This document shows positions 46,695 through 57,859 of a stretch of 64,000 nt of DNA, piece by piece; position 1 is the stretch's first letter, and every line of letters begins with the position of its first letter. Location: positions 6,075,439-6,139,438 of the forward strand of contig NW_004454229.1 of assembly GCF_000283155.1 (NCBI RefSeq), in the 5' to 3' direction. The position numbers and the translations under genes are program-made. The notes beneath the pieces are model-generated. The model searched no databases and had not been told where the DNA came from. It worked only from the letters and a program-made list of their open reading frames with translations. Origin of the DNA: Ceratotherium simum simum. Lineage: Eukaryota; Chordata; Mammalia; Perissodactyla; Rhinocerotidae.

Positions 46695-46950
46695 AAAAAT
46701 AATAATAATTCCAACATTGAGCATTTTACCATGTGCCAACCTCTGAACTTAAGCACTTACACACGTATTAACTCACTTCATCCTCATAACAGTCTTTTGA
46801 GATCATTACTATTATTATCCCCACTTTACAGATAAAGATATTGAGGCCCAGAGAGCTTAACACCTTGCCCAAGATCCCCAAGTTAGTCCCCAGAGCCAGA
46901 ACTGGAACCTAGTGGCCTGGTTCCACGCCCACAGACTCAATCGGCACCCC
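46695..46950 (-). repeat. MIR SINE, near full length
   Basis: 'aacattgagcattttaccat', 'gtgccaacctctgaacttaa', 'tattaactcacttcatcctc', 'attattatccccactttaca', 'gataaagatattgaggccca', 'gagccagaactggaacctag'. Confidence 0.9.
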
Positions 46951-46959
46951 ATATGCTTC

Positions 46960-47290
46960 TCAGACACGTACTTTGTGCCAGTCCTGGTCCTGGACGCCAG
47001 GGTACAAAGATGAATATTAACTATTATTTTCCAACTTGTTCTAAAAAATAATTTAAGGAGGCACAAAGATGAAGAAAAAGAAGCTCACAGCGTATAAGGA
47101 CAGAAGGACAAGTAAACAGAAAATTCCAGGTCTGAAGCCACATAAGGAGAAGTCTGATGCTGCTAGAGAACAAGGAGAGCAGGCACTAGCAAGAGACCGA
47201 GTAGGGGCAGGCCCTGAACGCCAGATCACGGGGCTCAGATTTCTCCCAGTGGCCAAGTGGTCCAATCTACAAGCCAAGTTGTGATTTCAG
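46960..47290 (-). repeat. L2 LINE fragment, weak
   Basis: 'actttgtgccagtcctggtc', 'ctggacgccagggtacaaag', then 'aattccaggtctgaagccac' and 'ctgaacgccagatcacgggg', in antisense L2 order but diverged. Confidence 0.5.
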
Positions 47291-47859
47291 GGGAGAGCTT
47301 TAGAGCACGTACCAAAGACAAATGGATGTCTCCACAGATGTGTGAGCGACTGATAAAACACAAATCTATTTCAAAGAGCTCTTAAAACTAGTAACCTCAC
47401 TATCACTAGGGATCTTCTCCATCAACAGATCCTAAAACTAAAACTGCTATCATGTAGACAGGGGAAAGATTTTTGTACTTGTATTTAAAAAACTTGGATA
47501 CCCCTGCTGTTCAGGGATGGGAAGTAACAAAAAAGTTTTAAGCAAGGCGTTCTTAGGATTCAAGGTCCGGGATTTTTGCTCCCCACTGACCCCTCCACCC
47601 CCACCTCTCCAAGCCCCTCAATCTGCTAGAAATCAACCATCTAAAGGCCCGAAGACGAGCCTACCCCGGTGAGAAGCCCCAATGCAGAGAGATTCTCACA
47701 AAGAGCGCTACGTAAGTACAAATGACTGTTTGATCAATCATTTGGCCTCCGCGTGGGATTTGGTTAGAATTAAAGCCATCTGGCTGGGGGGGGAGGGCGA
47801 GGGTGATGGGGGAGGAGACAGGCAGGCGGGAAAATGACCCACCCCCTCCCCCAAAAAGC

Positions 47860-48860
47860 ATTGTTAAAATATAATGGGGAAAAACAGTACAGTCTCTGCT
47901 GTGATTTCAGCCTAAGCCACTTAATCCTTCAGCACATAAAGCAACTTATTTTATGACCTTTTCCCTTTAAAAAGTAAATCAGAAGACGCTGCCTTGAATT
48001 CAGATATCTCTGAAACACACTACTCATCCCTCCCAGTGAAATATCCTGTTTCATAAACCTTCTTCGAGACACTTGAAACTGCAGATCACTAAATGCCTAG
48101 CTTTAGGCATCTGACATTCCAGAGAATTAATATTTAAACTTATTATACGAAAAAAGAATTGAGTTTGGTTGAAGCATGAAATATTTAATAGCGTCTCCAA
48201 ATTAGAAACCCTATTCTGTTTCGCGCTGGAAATGCCAACGTTATTACCTGGGCTTTGCACTCAAATGAGATAAAATGCACAGGCGGTCTTGAGATTAAAC
48301 ACACAATTACGGCCGTTTTCTCCAGAGAGCAGGGGAGGGAGACAGGTTTGGGGAGTGGAAACGATTGAGTTTCATTTTTACGATACACTTAAAATTATAT
48401 TATCATTCTCTGCCTCAAGGCTTGGACTTAGAGCGCTGAAGCTACTTAACCGCAGAAAACTGTCAAGAGTGGTGAATCCACGGAGGCTTGTTCACCAGCT
48501 CGCAAAGCCGGCTGCCTCTTGGAATGGGCCCGCTGCTGGGCAAAACCCTGTAACTCTCTCTGCTCGCTAGCACAAAAGTATTAAGTGGTTTGGGATAAAA
48601 ATTAAGCTTCAATTGACACAGCGGATCCTGGCAGCCTCTGCCGGCACGTGTAATTTATTTACAAGGTTGGAAAGTTGGCAAAATACATCATCAACTCTTA
48701 TACAAACTTCTACTAGGTATTAAATACCCAAGCCTCAGAGAAGTAATTCATATAGTCCAGCAACGTTCCAAAACAAACCCAATCTCCAGCCCTCCGGAGA
48801 GCTTAAAACAGCAAATGGGATCTGTATTTTTCAAGTCGGGTTTATAAGACTCCCTGGTTT
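47860..48860. promoter_or_regulatory. 1-kb unique AT-rich block, candidate regulatory region
   Basis: No SINE or LINE signature across about 1 kb. Composition is AT-rich with many homeodomain-type cores and phrases such as 'aaattatattatcattctct', 'cgctgaagctacttaaccgc', 'gcacgtgtaatttatttaca'. The lack of any insertion in a window this rich in repeats suggests constraint. Function not shown by sequence alone. Confidence 0.45.
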
Positions 48861-49829
48861 CTTGCCTTATTTTTCCATCAAACCTGTTATTTAAAAACAA
48901 AAGCAATAACATCTAAAAGAGTAATCTGGTTGCTAAAAAGACACAAAGAGGAAGAGGTCCAGGGCCATCCCATACCTGGTCCTCCTCTCCCTTTCAGACC
49001 CAGAGTCAGCATCCAAAGGCAGGGGTCTGGGGCACTAAAGACCCCCGCCATTTCAGCTTCAGAAGAAGTACGATGCCTTGAGAACGTCCACACTCAACGT
49101 ACGTTCCCGTGAACACACACACACCCTCGTGCAAGGCCACAGACACAACCCAGCAGCCGGACCTTGCCCTTCCACAGCGGTCATTTGGGTCCATCATCAT
49201 TTGACACGAAAGACCCATTTCCCACACACAAACCTCAAGTTTCCTCTGATCCCTGGCCTGATGTCCCTCCCAAGCCCTTCTTCATCCCACCAAGCATTTA
49301 CTAAGAAATAATTATTTAATAGATCTCGAGCCACGGTGCCCAGTGAAGCATGCATTCTACACACCAGGCTGGTGGGAATCATGAGGAATTCTCTTCAGAC
49401 AGGTGTCTTCAGAACAGTGGAAGGGAGACCGCCCCCAGGGCCTGGGCCAAGAATCTCCCCAAAGTGCGTGCTAGGCTCAGACAGGCACTAGAACCTGCAG
49501 TAACTGGTGGGGGGTGTGTGTGTGCCTCTGAGAAGGGGTCGCTTCTAGGGGGTCCCCTCCATAGCCTCAGAGAGTCCCTGTCTGGGGACACCACATCACA
49601 ACTGGGAACCACTGTCCTTCCCCCGTTTCTGCAGCAGGGTGGTGGGCAGAATCTCCCCCCTTAAAGTCACAGCTCGGCCAGTTAGCTGAGACTCAGGAAC
49701 GGGTGCTCCGGGAGGGGCTGTCTAGACCAGCCTGTGGCCTTCTGCCTTCCCCCCGGCTGGGGGCACACTCTACAGCCACAGCGACTCTTTGCTGCTGCTT
49801 GGATTTTAAAGGCTATCCTTGAGAGCACT

Positions 49830-50040
49830 GTGCGTTGGAGGGAAAGTACCGGCTTTGCTGTCAGAGAGCTGGGTCCAGTCCCAGGCTCTCCTACTTCCTA
49901 CCTGCACGACCTTGGACAAATCACTTAACCTCTCCACTTCCATCACTCACAGGTGGATGGCATTATCAAATGCAGACATAGCTACAAAGCGCCTAGCTGG
50001 GCAGAGAGTAGGTGCTCAGTAAAGGTTAGCTGACCTCCCT
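49830..50040 (+). repeat. MIR SINE
   Basis: 'tttgctgtcagagagctggg', 'tccagtcccaggctctccta', 'acctgcacgaccttggacaa', 'atcacttaacctctccactt', 'agagagtaggtgctcagtaa'. Confidence 0.85.
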
Positions 50041-50159
50041 CTTCCAGTTCCTTCTTTGCTCAGCTTCAGGAGTCAAGAGTTCCAAGGGGAGGTCAAGTCT
50101 ATAACCTGGCCTGAGAAAAATGTAGCCTCTTTCCACACCGTAGATCCTTCCCAACCTTC

Positions 50160-50300
50160 CCAGCCCAGCTCATGTGGAATCCTGGAGCATCAGAGTAGGA
50201 AGGGACTATGCATCATCCATCGAACTGCTTCCCATTTTACAGACGGGGAAACTGAGACTCAGAGCCAAGGGTATGGCCCACATGCACTGAGGCTGTACAA
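50160..50300 (-). repeat. MIR fragment
   Basis: 'gcttcccattttacagacgg', 'ggaaactgagactcagagcc'. Confidence 0.6.
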
Positions 50301-50629
50301 CAGCACATGTGTTTGCTCCAGACAGGCCCAACTATAACCACCAAATAAATTCAGGCCATACAGGAAATGCATTATTCAGTTCGAGGACTGAAGGTCTCCT
50401 CTCAGTGCATCTGACTCAAACGCTGACTTTAAAAACACAGCTCGTAATGCTAACACAATCCTCCACGATCCCCCGGAAACCTTCTGAAGGAATAACCCTT
50501 TGGAGTTTAGGAGAGGACAGGGCAAGAGAAGAAAACAGATGCTTTAAGTGACTTTAAACTCTGAGACCACTGGGTTAGGACTGTATTCTCTCCACCCCCG
50601 CCCCTCCCAGGCCTCTGTCGTCTTTCAGT

Positions 50630-51540
50630 TTCTTATAAATAAGGCCTGGGGAGACCAAAGCAGCCACAAAACTCTCCCCCTCTTTTTTTTTTTTTTTGCT
50701 TTTCTTACTCAGTAACTCAGCAATCAGCACCGGACTTTGCTTCTAATGCTGAAAGCATTTTTTTTCATTGTAAACTATTAATTTAGGCAGTGACTGTTGA
50801 TAAACAAGAAGTCCGTTTTTAAACTGCTAGAATCATTAGGACAGTGAAGGCGAGCAGCACAAATATTTCAGGAGTTTGCTCTTTCTTCCTGGCCCTGGTA
50901 TTACAGCTGCCCTTTTTGCATAATGCAGTTGAACTTTTCAAAGCCCATTGCAGAGTTTGTTTCATTTCTTCTCCCCCTCGAACTGAATGTCTTTGTTTCT
51001 TTAAACATAAAAATAAACTACCCTCTACCAAAAGAAACAATACAACTCTCTAGGTCCAAACTGATTATAACTCAAATCTGCATTACGAAAAAAAATTAGC
51101 AAGCCACGCATTATAATTTAACTTTGAATATAATCATATATATAAGGTAAGGTTGTTGAAATACCACCATATCGGATTCAAAACAGGGAATTCTTTTCCA
51201 AGAAAATCGAGAGAAGGAAGGGAAATTATCCTCTCTCTGCAAACGCCACAGTTATTGAGAGTCGCTGGTCAACTTACAAATAAAGTTGGTATTTATTTGT
51301 TTGTTGTTTTTTTTCCTAATCCTACCCAAAAAAGGCTTGAAAACTCTATTCCAAACTTGAGTTTCTCTCCTTTTCCAGGATGCTGGCCAAACTCCACAAA
51401 ATAAAACCGAAGAAAATGACGATAATTATGCAACATTCAGAACAAAGAACATAAGAATATATTTTTTTAAATGATTCATTGTGCACTTATGCCTGTAATG
51501 GGATTTTAACGCACTGTAAAAATAAGTGTGCTGGCTCACT
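50630..51540. promoter_or_regulatory. 900-bp unique AT-rich block, candidate regulatory region
   Basis: Repeat-free apart from a T run near 50682-50698. Contains 'ttgtaaactattaatttagg', 'gacagtgaaggcgagcagca' and 'cgcattataatttaactttg'. MEF2/forkhead/homeodomain-like AT cores are frequent, but no single site is decisive. Confidence 0.4.
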
Positions 51541-52784
51541 TAGCTTCTCACGCAAATGTAACGCAGGGAGATGAATAACTCAAAGATGGGGTGGGTTTTG
51601 GCTTTTTCAGAAGGAGCAGAAGGGTGAAGGAAAACCACGGCATATAAAGAAACATGTTTTTTAATCACAGACAGAGCAACACAGTCAACCAATATGATTC
51701 CACAGCTCAGAGGCTGCTGAGACCTCAGCCCAGCTAAGCCCGCTGCAGGTAAACTACTCAGAAACAAGGCCCAAATTAAGTTATGATCTCATGTGACAGT
51801 CACCTTTTGCACGCCAAGTCTTAGCAGCTTCTAGAGAATTTGGGAGGCAGGAAGGGAAGAGAAATTCTAGCCGCCCAAGATTCTTAGGGAATCTTCAGGA
51901 ATTATATTTCCGCTACATGTCTATAAAAGATTTGTTGGATACGTAACTCTTATGACTGTAGACGCAACATGCTCCCATCTTATCTGTACACACACATACG
52001 TGTTTCTCTTTGTCTCACTGAGCCTGACATTTGGCCAGCAGGTTTTTCTCCCCCTTATTTGAAACCTCAAGCACTGAAAAAATTTGGATCTGATTATTTC
52101 CGGATCACAGGACCAGCACTTTAAAACGGATGAAATGCAAGCAAATTGCCCACCAGAGCCGGAGGGGGTAAATGCTTTCAAAATAACTCATACCTTTCTA
52201 TTAGGGCTGCACCAGCCCCTCCAAGGCCTCCCCCTAACATCACGGTGGCTTCTGATTCAGACAAGAAACTCTACCAGGTAACGTCACCAAAACCATCACA
52301 TGTGCTCTCTGCCACCACCAGCCCCTGATGCCCACACACATAATCTACAATCACTTTCCTTTTTTGTTTTCACTTTTAAAGAAAAATATATATCTACTAG
52401 CTATTTATTTTTAAGTTACAAGATTGACTACTTTTTGGCATTTACAGCCATGTTATGACGGTCATTTACTGATGGCCGGGTCCACACTTGTCATGATCAT
52501 CTGCCTCCTTTTTATTGCTAGGTCATGTCCAGTCTCGGCGCATGGAGAAAAGGGCCCAGTGAGTCGCTGTGAATTATCTGGTTTGATCTGGGAAGAGCAA
52601 CTCTGGACAAATGAAATCATCTGGTAAACTAAGAAGTTTCCTAACCATGGCATGGATACTAGTCACCAATTTCCAAAGACTCGAGACAGAAGAAATACCA
52701 AAAGCAAAAATACTTGAAACTCTCTGGGAACGTTCGGGAGGCCGCCGTGAACGCCAGCTCTCAGCTGCCAACGCAACACTGTAG

Positions 52785-53000
52785 AAGGTACAAACTGTGG
52801 AGCCAGAATCAAGTATTTGGAACAGGAAGCCTCGCAAACTGCCACTTACTGTGTGTAGCTTTGAGCACACCCTTAACCCTAATGTCTTCATCAATGAAAT
52901 GGGAGTCAGAAGAGCCAGTATCTGCCCAGCACCTCACAGACTGCAAAGCTATACATCTGCTCCCTCAGAACAACCCCCAACGTAGGCAGAGCTTAGCTGG
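52785..53000 (+). repeat. MIR SINE
   Basis: 'ctgtggagccagaatcaagt', 'ccacttactgtgtgtagctt', 'cttaaccctaatgtcttcat', 'caatgaaatgggagtcagaa'. Confidence 0.65.
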
Positions 53001-53689
53001 CGTGAGGGCAGATGAGAGGATGTGTGGGAACACACCCTGACAACTGGGAAGTGCTGTGCACGGGCAACGCGCGTCACCGGGCCATCGTCACAAAGCTGAC
53101 CGCCTCCATAAAGCCCAGATGTTTACCTTCTTTCCTTGTCAGGACTTCCAAAAGCAGAGTGTCGGGTGTTTAACAATAAGAAAGAAAAACGCAGCATCTG
53201 GTAATTTGGCCTTTCCAGCTGTTTGGACTCTGGATAAACGGGACTCTGCCGTAAACAGATCGTGACTCTTATTGTAAATGATGACAGGGTTAGTCCATGA
53301 CGTCGCACTGTGCCCAGGACCTCCTGACTGCAGATCTGGAAACACAGAGGACCCCCACGTTTACGGACAAGCTGCTGAACTCAAGAGCTCGCTCCCTTCC
53401 TCAGCTTAGGGTCTGTCCGAGGCAGAAGGCAGATCAGTTGAAACCTGACGCCAGCCCAAGCAACACTGTCTTCTCTCCGATCACCGTCACCGGGCAGCAG
53501 TGGCCAAAAAAGACCTGGAGCGTGGCTCCTCTCAGCTTCCCCTGCTAGTGCACCAGAGTTAGCGCTCTTCACAGACATTTTAAAAACCCAACCTTTCTCC
53601 CTCCTCGCCCTACCGACTTTATCTCAAGCATCACAGACCCTAGCATGGTGCCCTGCATGAATTAACAAAAGTGACCCCTTCCGCCTTTT

Positions 53690-53960
53690 TAGTTTATTAA
53701 GAATTTTTACAACCATTGTTTCATTTACCCTGGGAAGTAGGCATTATTACCTCTTGTGCAAATGAAAAACTAGAAGTTGAGAACATTAAACACATTACAA
53801 TAGTAACCCCCAACATAACCGGGCACTGAGGCGGCCCTTTCACATCCCATCACCAACGTTCTCCTCAGTCTTGCAAAGTAAGTCTCACGGCACATTTACA
53901 AATGAGGAAACCGAGGCTCAGAGTGAAATAACTTCCCCCAATGGCCCACGGATCAGAGAT
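53690..53960 (-). repeat. MIR fragments (two)
   Basis: 53700-53790: 'accattgtttcatttaccct', 'aggcattattacctcttgtg'. 53840-53960: 'atttacaaatgaggaaaccg', 'aggctcagagtgaaataact'. Confidence 0.6.
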
Positions 53961-54329
53961 GGCAGGGTCTTACAATTTCCAGCAGAGTCAGTAAATATTT
54001 CTCAGTTGGTATTTCTATCTGTTTCTAATAAGCCTGAGACTTGGAGCAGGACACCAGACATAAAAGGGTTACGCGGTCTGGGGAATATTCCAGTGGGAGT
54101 AGGGGCAGTAAGAAGGTGCTGTTTCCTTACGGTATTTTTAAGAGGGCTGCCGGAGCTCTTTTTGGGAAGCTGGTTTTGTCTCAGGCCACTGGGTAGCTTG
54201 ACAATGAGGAAGAATCTGCCTAGCAAGACAGAGGCCAGCTCTGAAACCTCTCCATGCCCAGGTCCGTGAGCCATGGGCTGGTCAGAGACCCCCACCCAGA
54301 CCTGCTGGGTGGTCTTTTACACAGAAGAC

Positions 54330-54450
54330 ACTTCCTCCACCTTCAGGCCTCAGTTTCCTCATCTTTCAAATGGGTCTGGTAAATCCTACCCCACCAGCCT
54401 CGCCCAGAGGCTGTGAAGAAAGGTTTAGAAGCCCCTTACAAAAAGCTAAA
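54330..54450 (+). repeat. MIR fragment
   Basis: 'ccttcaggcctcagtttcct', 'catctttcaaatgggtctgg', 'taaatcctaccccaccagc'. Confidence 0.6.
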
Positions 54451-54539
54451 CCAGGATGACCATCTTAGAATACAAAGAAAGAGGTTCGTCCTCCTGTCCC
54501 TTTATCCTCCTCCTCTCCCTCTTCCAAATACAATCCCAA

Positions 54540-55560
54540 CTTAAAGATCTCATATTTTAGACATGCGGGGATGGGTAAAAATAATTGGGGTTTAGGCGAA
54601 TGGAAGTAGGAAGATCATACACCAAGCAGCCAGATGAAAGGTCTCTAGCCATGGCTTGCAGCAAAGGCTATGTTTGGGAGAGCCATTCACTAGGTCTGCA
54701 GAGAACTCCATCTTCATACGACAGCCACAATTTTTTAAATGCAAAATGTCGCAGGAAGGTATCTGTTTAAGGGAGGATTGTGTACGAGCGGGGCAAGCCA
54801 AGGAGCTCAGGGCAGCAAATATTAGTCATGTCCTGTTGTGCAGCACTCCTCTCTCCCTAGTAGAGGAGAACCTCATATGTGCATTCCAGCAATAATGCTC
54901 TAAAGGTGGTTTTTTTCCTATATATATATCCTTTAAAAAAATGATCGCTATCTCTTGGAAAAGAGACTGACATTTAAAACAACCAGACAAGAAATAGCTC
55001 TCTCCTACAAAGTCAGGGGTTTTCATTAAAAAAACTATTTATGTTTATTTCATTTTAGCAGCCCCTGAGTTGGAAAGTTGGGTATTTTTTATCCAGAAGG
55101 AGCTCTCATCTCTAAAAGCAGCTACCTTTTCTAAGTTGCTGGGGCTCATGCCTATAGAGCCATAAAACACAAACTGTTCTGTCTTCCTTGAGAATCCCCT
55201 GGAAATAGAGCCAAGAAGTCCCAAACCCTGATATAATCAAACCCCAAAGCCTTGGTTTCTCCCAGGAAAAAAAAGGGGAGGGGATAGCAACTTAACAATT
55301 TCCCCAATTTCTGGTTAATTATCTGTTGGCATGAACCTTATAAATAATAGCTCAATAATAATGGACTGTAATGAGAAGAACATGTTCATGAGACGCCAAC
55401 ACCATTGCTGACTTTGACTCATTAACCATACTGGGGCCTGCACCTTATCCCCACCAGCCTCCCCTAGAGAAGGGGATTGCAAAGTTAACTTTTGCTCAAA
55501 GATTATGCTTCTGAAGCATCAAGTACAAAAAAAGCCATTTTTTAAGTCAGGACTTGACTC
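54540..55560. promoter_or_regulatory. 1-kb unique AT-rich block next to the exon, candidate regulatory region
   Basis: No interspersed repeat seen from about 54540 to 55560, within 2 kb of the start exon and just inside the intron. Includes 'atttctggttaattatctgt', 'aataataatggactgtaatg', 'ctttgactcattaaccatac'. Possible proximal intronic enhancer; inferred. Confidence 0.4.
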
Positions 55561-56074
55561 AAGCTAGATTACAGATTCATAAAATTTTCCACCAGGAACC
55601 CAAAAATCATCTGATATAATTAATTCCTTACTTGACAGATGGGGTCTCAAGAGGGGAGGGGTCCTGCTGAAGGCCTCTGGTTTTCGTTATTTAGGGACAT
55701 TGGAATCTTCCAAAATAGTAAGCCTTTAGCCAGCTCAAAGATAGTGATACTTAAGTGCACTCATCCTAATTTATAAGAAGATTTTGACAAGTTTCACACA
55801 ACTTGCATCAGAAATACAGAAGCAAAATTATGCAATCTGAGCTTTCTATACGCACATTTCCCCAAAAGAGGCTTACTTAGTTTAAAATACATGCTTCCTA
55901 AACAGGCATCATTTCAGAATGTCAAGCGAGTCCCAAACAACTAGAGAGAAACTGATGAACTCCGGAAAAAGTTCCACCAAGTTCTCCGCAGGACTCCCAC
56001 AAAAGGCGTGCAGGGACGACGCCAGGGAGCCCGAATCTCTCCGCACTCGCGCCCAGGCACGCTGGCGGGGCCCG

Positions 56075-56081
56075 ACTTACC
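56075..56081 (-). other. GLIS1: 5' splice site of the GLIS1 exon
   Basis: The minus strand reads ...gggaagG|GTAAGTcggg, with the intron GT at 56080-56079. This is close to the ideal U1 match. It leaves the reading frame in phase 1 (first base G of a split codon). The longer open frame that continues to 55941 past this site is intron read-through. Confidence 0.75.
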
Positions 56082-56339
56082 CTTCCCGGCGGCGGCGGCC
56101 TTGGACGGACCGTAGTCTCGCGGGCTCCGGGGCCGGAGAAGGTCGTGCGCGCGCGGCGGCGGCGCGGGCGGCCGGGGCAGCAGGTCACGCGGGCCCCCGT
56201 CCCCGCAGCCGCCGCCGCTCACGGTGACCCTGAAGGCCATGTGCGTGCCGAGGCCCGCGGGCCCGCGGCCGGGACCCGGAGCGCCGGGGGCCTCCTTCGG
56301 CCTCTTGTCTGTGTGCGCCTCGGCCACCTCGCAGTGCAT
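56081..56339 (-). CDS. GLIS1: GLIS1 first coding exon (partial, N-terminal 86 residues)
   Basis: The product is recognised as the N terminus of the long isoform of GLIS1, a nuclear Krueppel-like transcription factor with five C2H2 zinc fingers that binds GLI-type sites. The reading frame starts at ATG 56339-56337, with G at -3, and runs 86 complete codons plus one base to a GTAAGT donor, so the exon ends in phase 1. Visible features are MHCEVAEA at the start, a basic DKRPKE stretch near residues 11-16, MAFRVTVSGGGCGDG at about 34-48, a Pro-rich segment PPAPPPRAHDLLRPRSPRDYG at about 57-77 (split here only by eye), and a four-alanine run just before the donor. No zinc fingers are in this exon; in the family they lie several exons downstream, beyond base 1 of this window. 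The first 41 exon bases (56340-56380) are 5' UTR with no in-frame stop. Identification rests on remembered similarity to mouse and human GLIS1, not on an alignment. The protein continues in an exon outside the window. Confidence 0.78.
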
Positions 56340-56398
56340 GGCGCCGGGCGGGGCGCACTGCTGGGGGTCGCGCCGGGCTCCTGGGGAGGGGAGACAGC
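56340..56398 (-). other. GLIS1: 3' splice site and 5' UTR part of the GLIS1 exon
   Basis: On the minus strand a pyrimidine tract (tgctgtctcccctccccag) ends in AG at 56382-56381, giving an exon start at 56380. Bases 56380-56340 are then a 41-base untranslated leader before the ATG. A good acceptor here means this is not the first exon. An upstream non-coding exon is expected at higher coordinates, possibly in or next to the assembly gap. An alternative is a promoter internal to the island that transcribes through this site. Confidence 0.7.
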
Positions 56399-56439
56399 AC
56401 AGGCGAGTTAGAATGAGGGGAGCGGCCCCCTTCTTGTCC

Positions 56440-56530
56440 AAGAGCCGAGGTTTGGGCAGGTCACCACCCCTCGGTTTATTTCTCCTCTGTAAAATGGGTT
56501 AGCACCACCACACTTACCCTAACCCTACAA
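56440..56530 (+). repeat. MIR fragment just upstream of the GLIS1 exon
   Basis: Shows the MIR core order: 'gggcaggtcacc', a degraded 'ctcggttt', then 'cctctgtaaaatggg'. It lies only about 60 bases from the splice acceptor. The 'ccctaaccctac' at its end is chance similarity to telomere repeats. Confidence 0.5.
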
Positions 56531-56689
56531 ACCCACCCGATCACGCGTAAACGCCCCTTCCTGGGAGCACGAGAGGCTCGTACTTCCTTCCCCGGCGTGT
56601 CGAGGGCCCTGGCCACCCCCCGCCACAGCGCATTCCGCGAAGCCCCTGCGCCCTCCCGCCCAAATCTGCCTCCACCGAGACCAGCCCTC

Positions 56690-56815
56690 TTTGGACGAAA
56701 GGGGAAACTGAGGCCCGGAGAGGGGAAAGCGCGTGTGGGGCGTCATCCAGTGAGACGGGGAGCGGGTGGCAACTAGGATTCCCAAGGCACGGCTCTGGCA
56801 GAGCCGGGAAGACTG
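56690..56815 (-). repeat. MIR fragment in the CpG island
   Basis: 'ggaaactgaggcccggagagg' style core read antisense, followed by a degraded remainder. Unusual only for surviving in a CpG island. Confidence 0.5.
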
Positions 56816-56959
56816 TTCCGGGTGGGTCAGGGGCTGCACGCAGGGACCGCGGACGGCGCATCCACGAGTCCTGGGCGCAGACCCTCCGAGATTCACCCAT
56901 GACCACCCAAACCGCAAAAATGGGAGTCCAAGGATGGGCGCTCACTCCCGCGATGCGAA

Positions 56960-57190
56960 CCCATCACACGCACACGGAGACACGCACTCTCTCCCGCGCA
57001 GCAAATGAACCCATCGCGCGCGCAAACACGCACAAAGTCAGTAACGCCCATGCACGCCCGCTCTCACGCACACTATACACCCCGCAAATGCACACTCGGG
57101 GACACGACGTCCACACATACTACACTCTCATTCACCCGCTGAGACACTCGGCAACACCAGCAACCGCACTGTCTCACACTCCGCACACAC
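56960..57190. repeat. CA/CG-rich low-complexity tract
   Basis: Irregular alternation of cacg, caca and cgcgcg motifs with no exact unit. It looks like a decayed CA repeat inside the CpG island. It has potential for alternating purine-pyrimidine structure. Confidence 0.6.
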
Positions 57191-57378
57191 GGGCGCCAGG
57201 TTCCCATCGCCAGAGCCTCGGCCCTTCCATCATCCCTCCTGGAACCAGGGCCCGAGGCCCCCAAACTCTCCTTTCCCCTTGGCGCTCCGCGCGCCGTCCC
57301 AAAGCTCCCCGGATTCGAGCGCCGCTGGGACGCCAGTCTCTGATCTCGGCCCCGGCGCCCGGGCGGGCCGCGCCCCCC

Positions 57379-57756
57379 NNNNNNNNNNNNNNNNNNNNNN
57401 NNNNNNNNNNNNNNNNNNNNNNNNNNNNNNNNNNNNNNNNNNNNNNNNNNNNNNNNNNNNNNNNNNNNNNNNNNNNNNNNNNNNNNNNNNNNNNNNNNNN
57501 NNNNNNNNNNNNNNNNNNNNNNNNNNNNNNNNNNNNNNNNNNNNNNNNNNNNNNNNNNNNNNNNNNNNNNNNNNNNNNNNNNNNNNNNNNNNNNNNNNNN
57601 NNNNNNNNNNNNNNNNNNNNNNNNNNNNNNNNNNNNNNNNNNNNNNNNNNNNNNNNNNNNNNNNNNNNNNNNNNNNNNNNNNNNNNNNNNNNNNNNNNNN
57701 NNNNNNNNNNNNNNNNNNNNNNNNNNNNNNNNNNNNNNNNNNNNNNNNNNNNNNNN
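57379..57756. other. Assembly gap (378 N)
   Basis: Unbroken run of N flanked by very GC-rich sequence (gcgccccccN... and ...Ncggggcacag). GC-extreme promoter or first-exon DNA commonly drops out of assemblies, so a first exon may be missing. Open frames crossing it are artefacts. Confidence 0.99.
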
Positions 57757-57859
57757 CGGGGCACAGTCGTCGGGGCCGGCCGGCCGGCCGGGGCGGCGGA
57801 GCGCGCTGACCGTCGGGACAGCCGGGCTCAACCCCGCTCTGTCCCCGCCTCTCCCAGTG

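Larger units (their letters stand above)
1..56080 (-). other. GLIS1: Large intron following the GLIS1 start exon
   Basis: No other exon with paired splice signals and a recognisable protein was found on either strand between 1 and 56080. GLIS1 is known to have very long 5' introns, so a 56 kb or longer intron fits. The sequence is a mosaic of old MIR/L2 copies, a few young ERE and L1 insertions, and unique AT-rich blocks listed separately. The assignment depends on the exon identification. If the exon belongs to another gene, this is still that gene's intron. Confidence 0.65.

Noticed and set aside
55941..56080. Continuation of the GLIS1 frame past 56081
   Set aside because: It reads through a near-ideal GTAAGT donor into intron, and the peptide loses its resemblance to GLIS1.
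56514..56527. Telomere-like ccctaaccctac
   Set aside because: Fewer than two full units and at the end of a MIR; no sign of a fusion or interstitial telomere.
57773..57791. GGCC repeat as an ERE head
   Set aside because: It resembles the ggccggcc start of ERE, but no tRNA-like body follows. It is CpG-island sequence.
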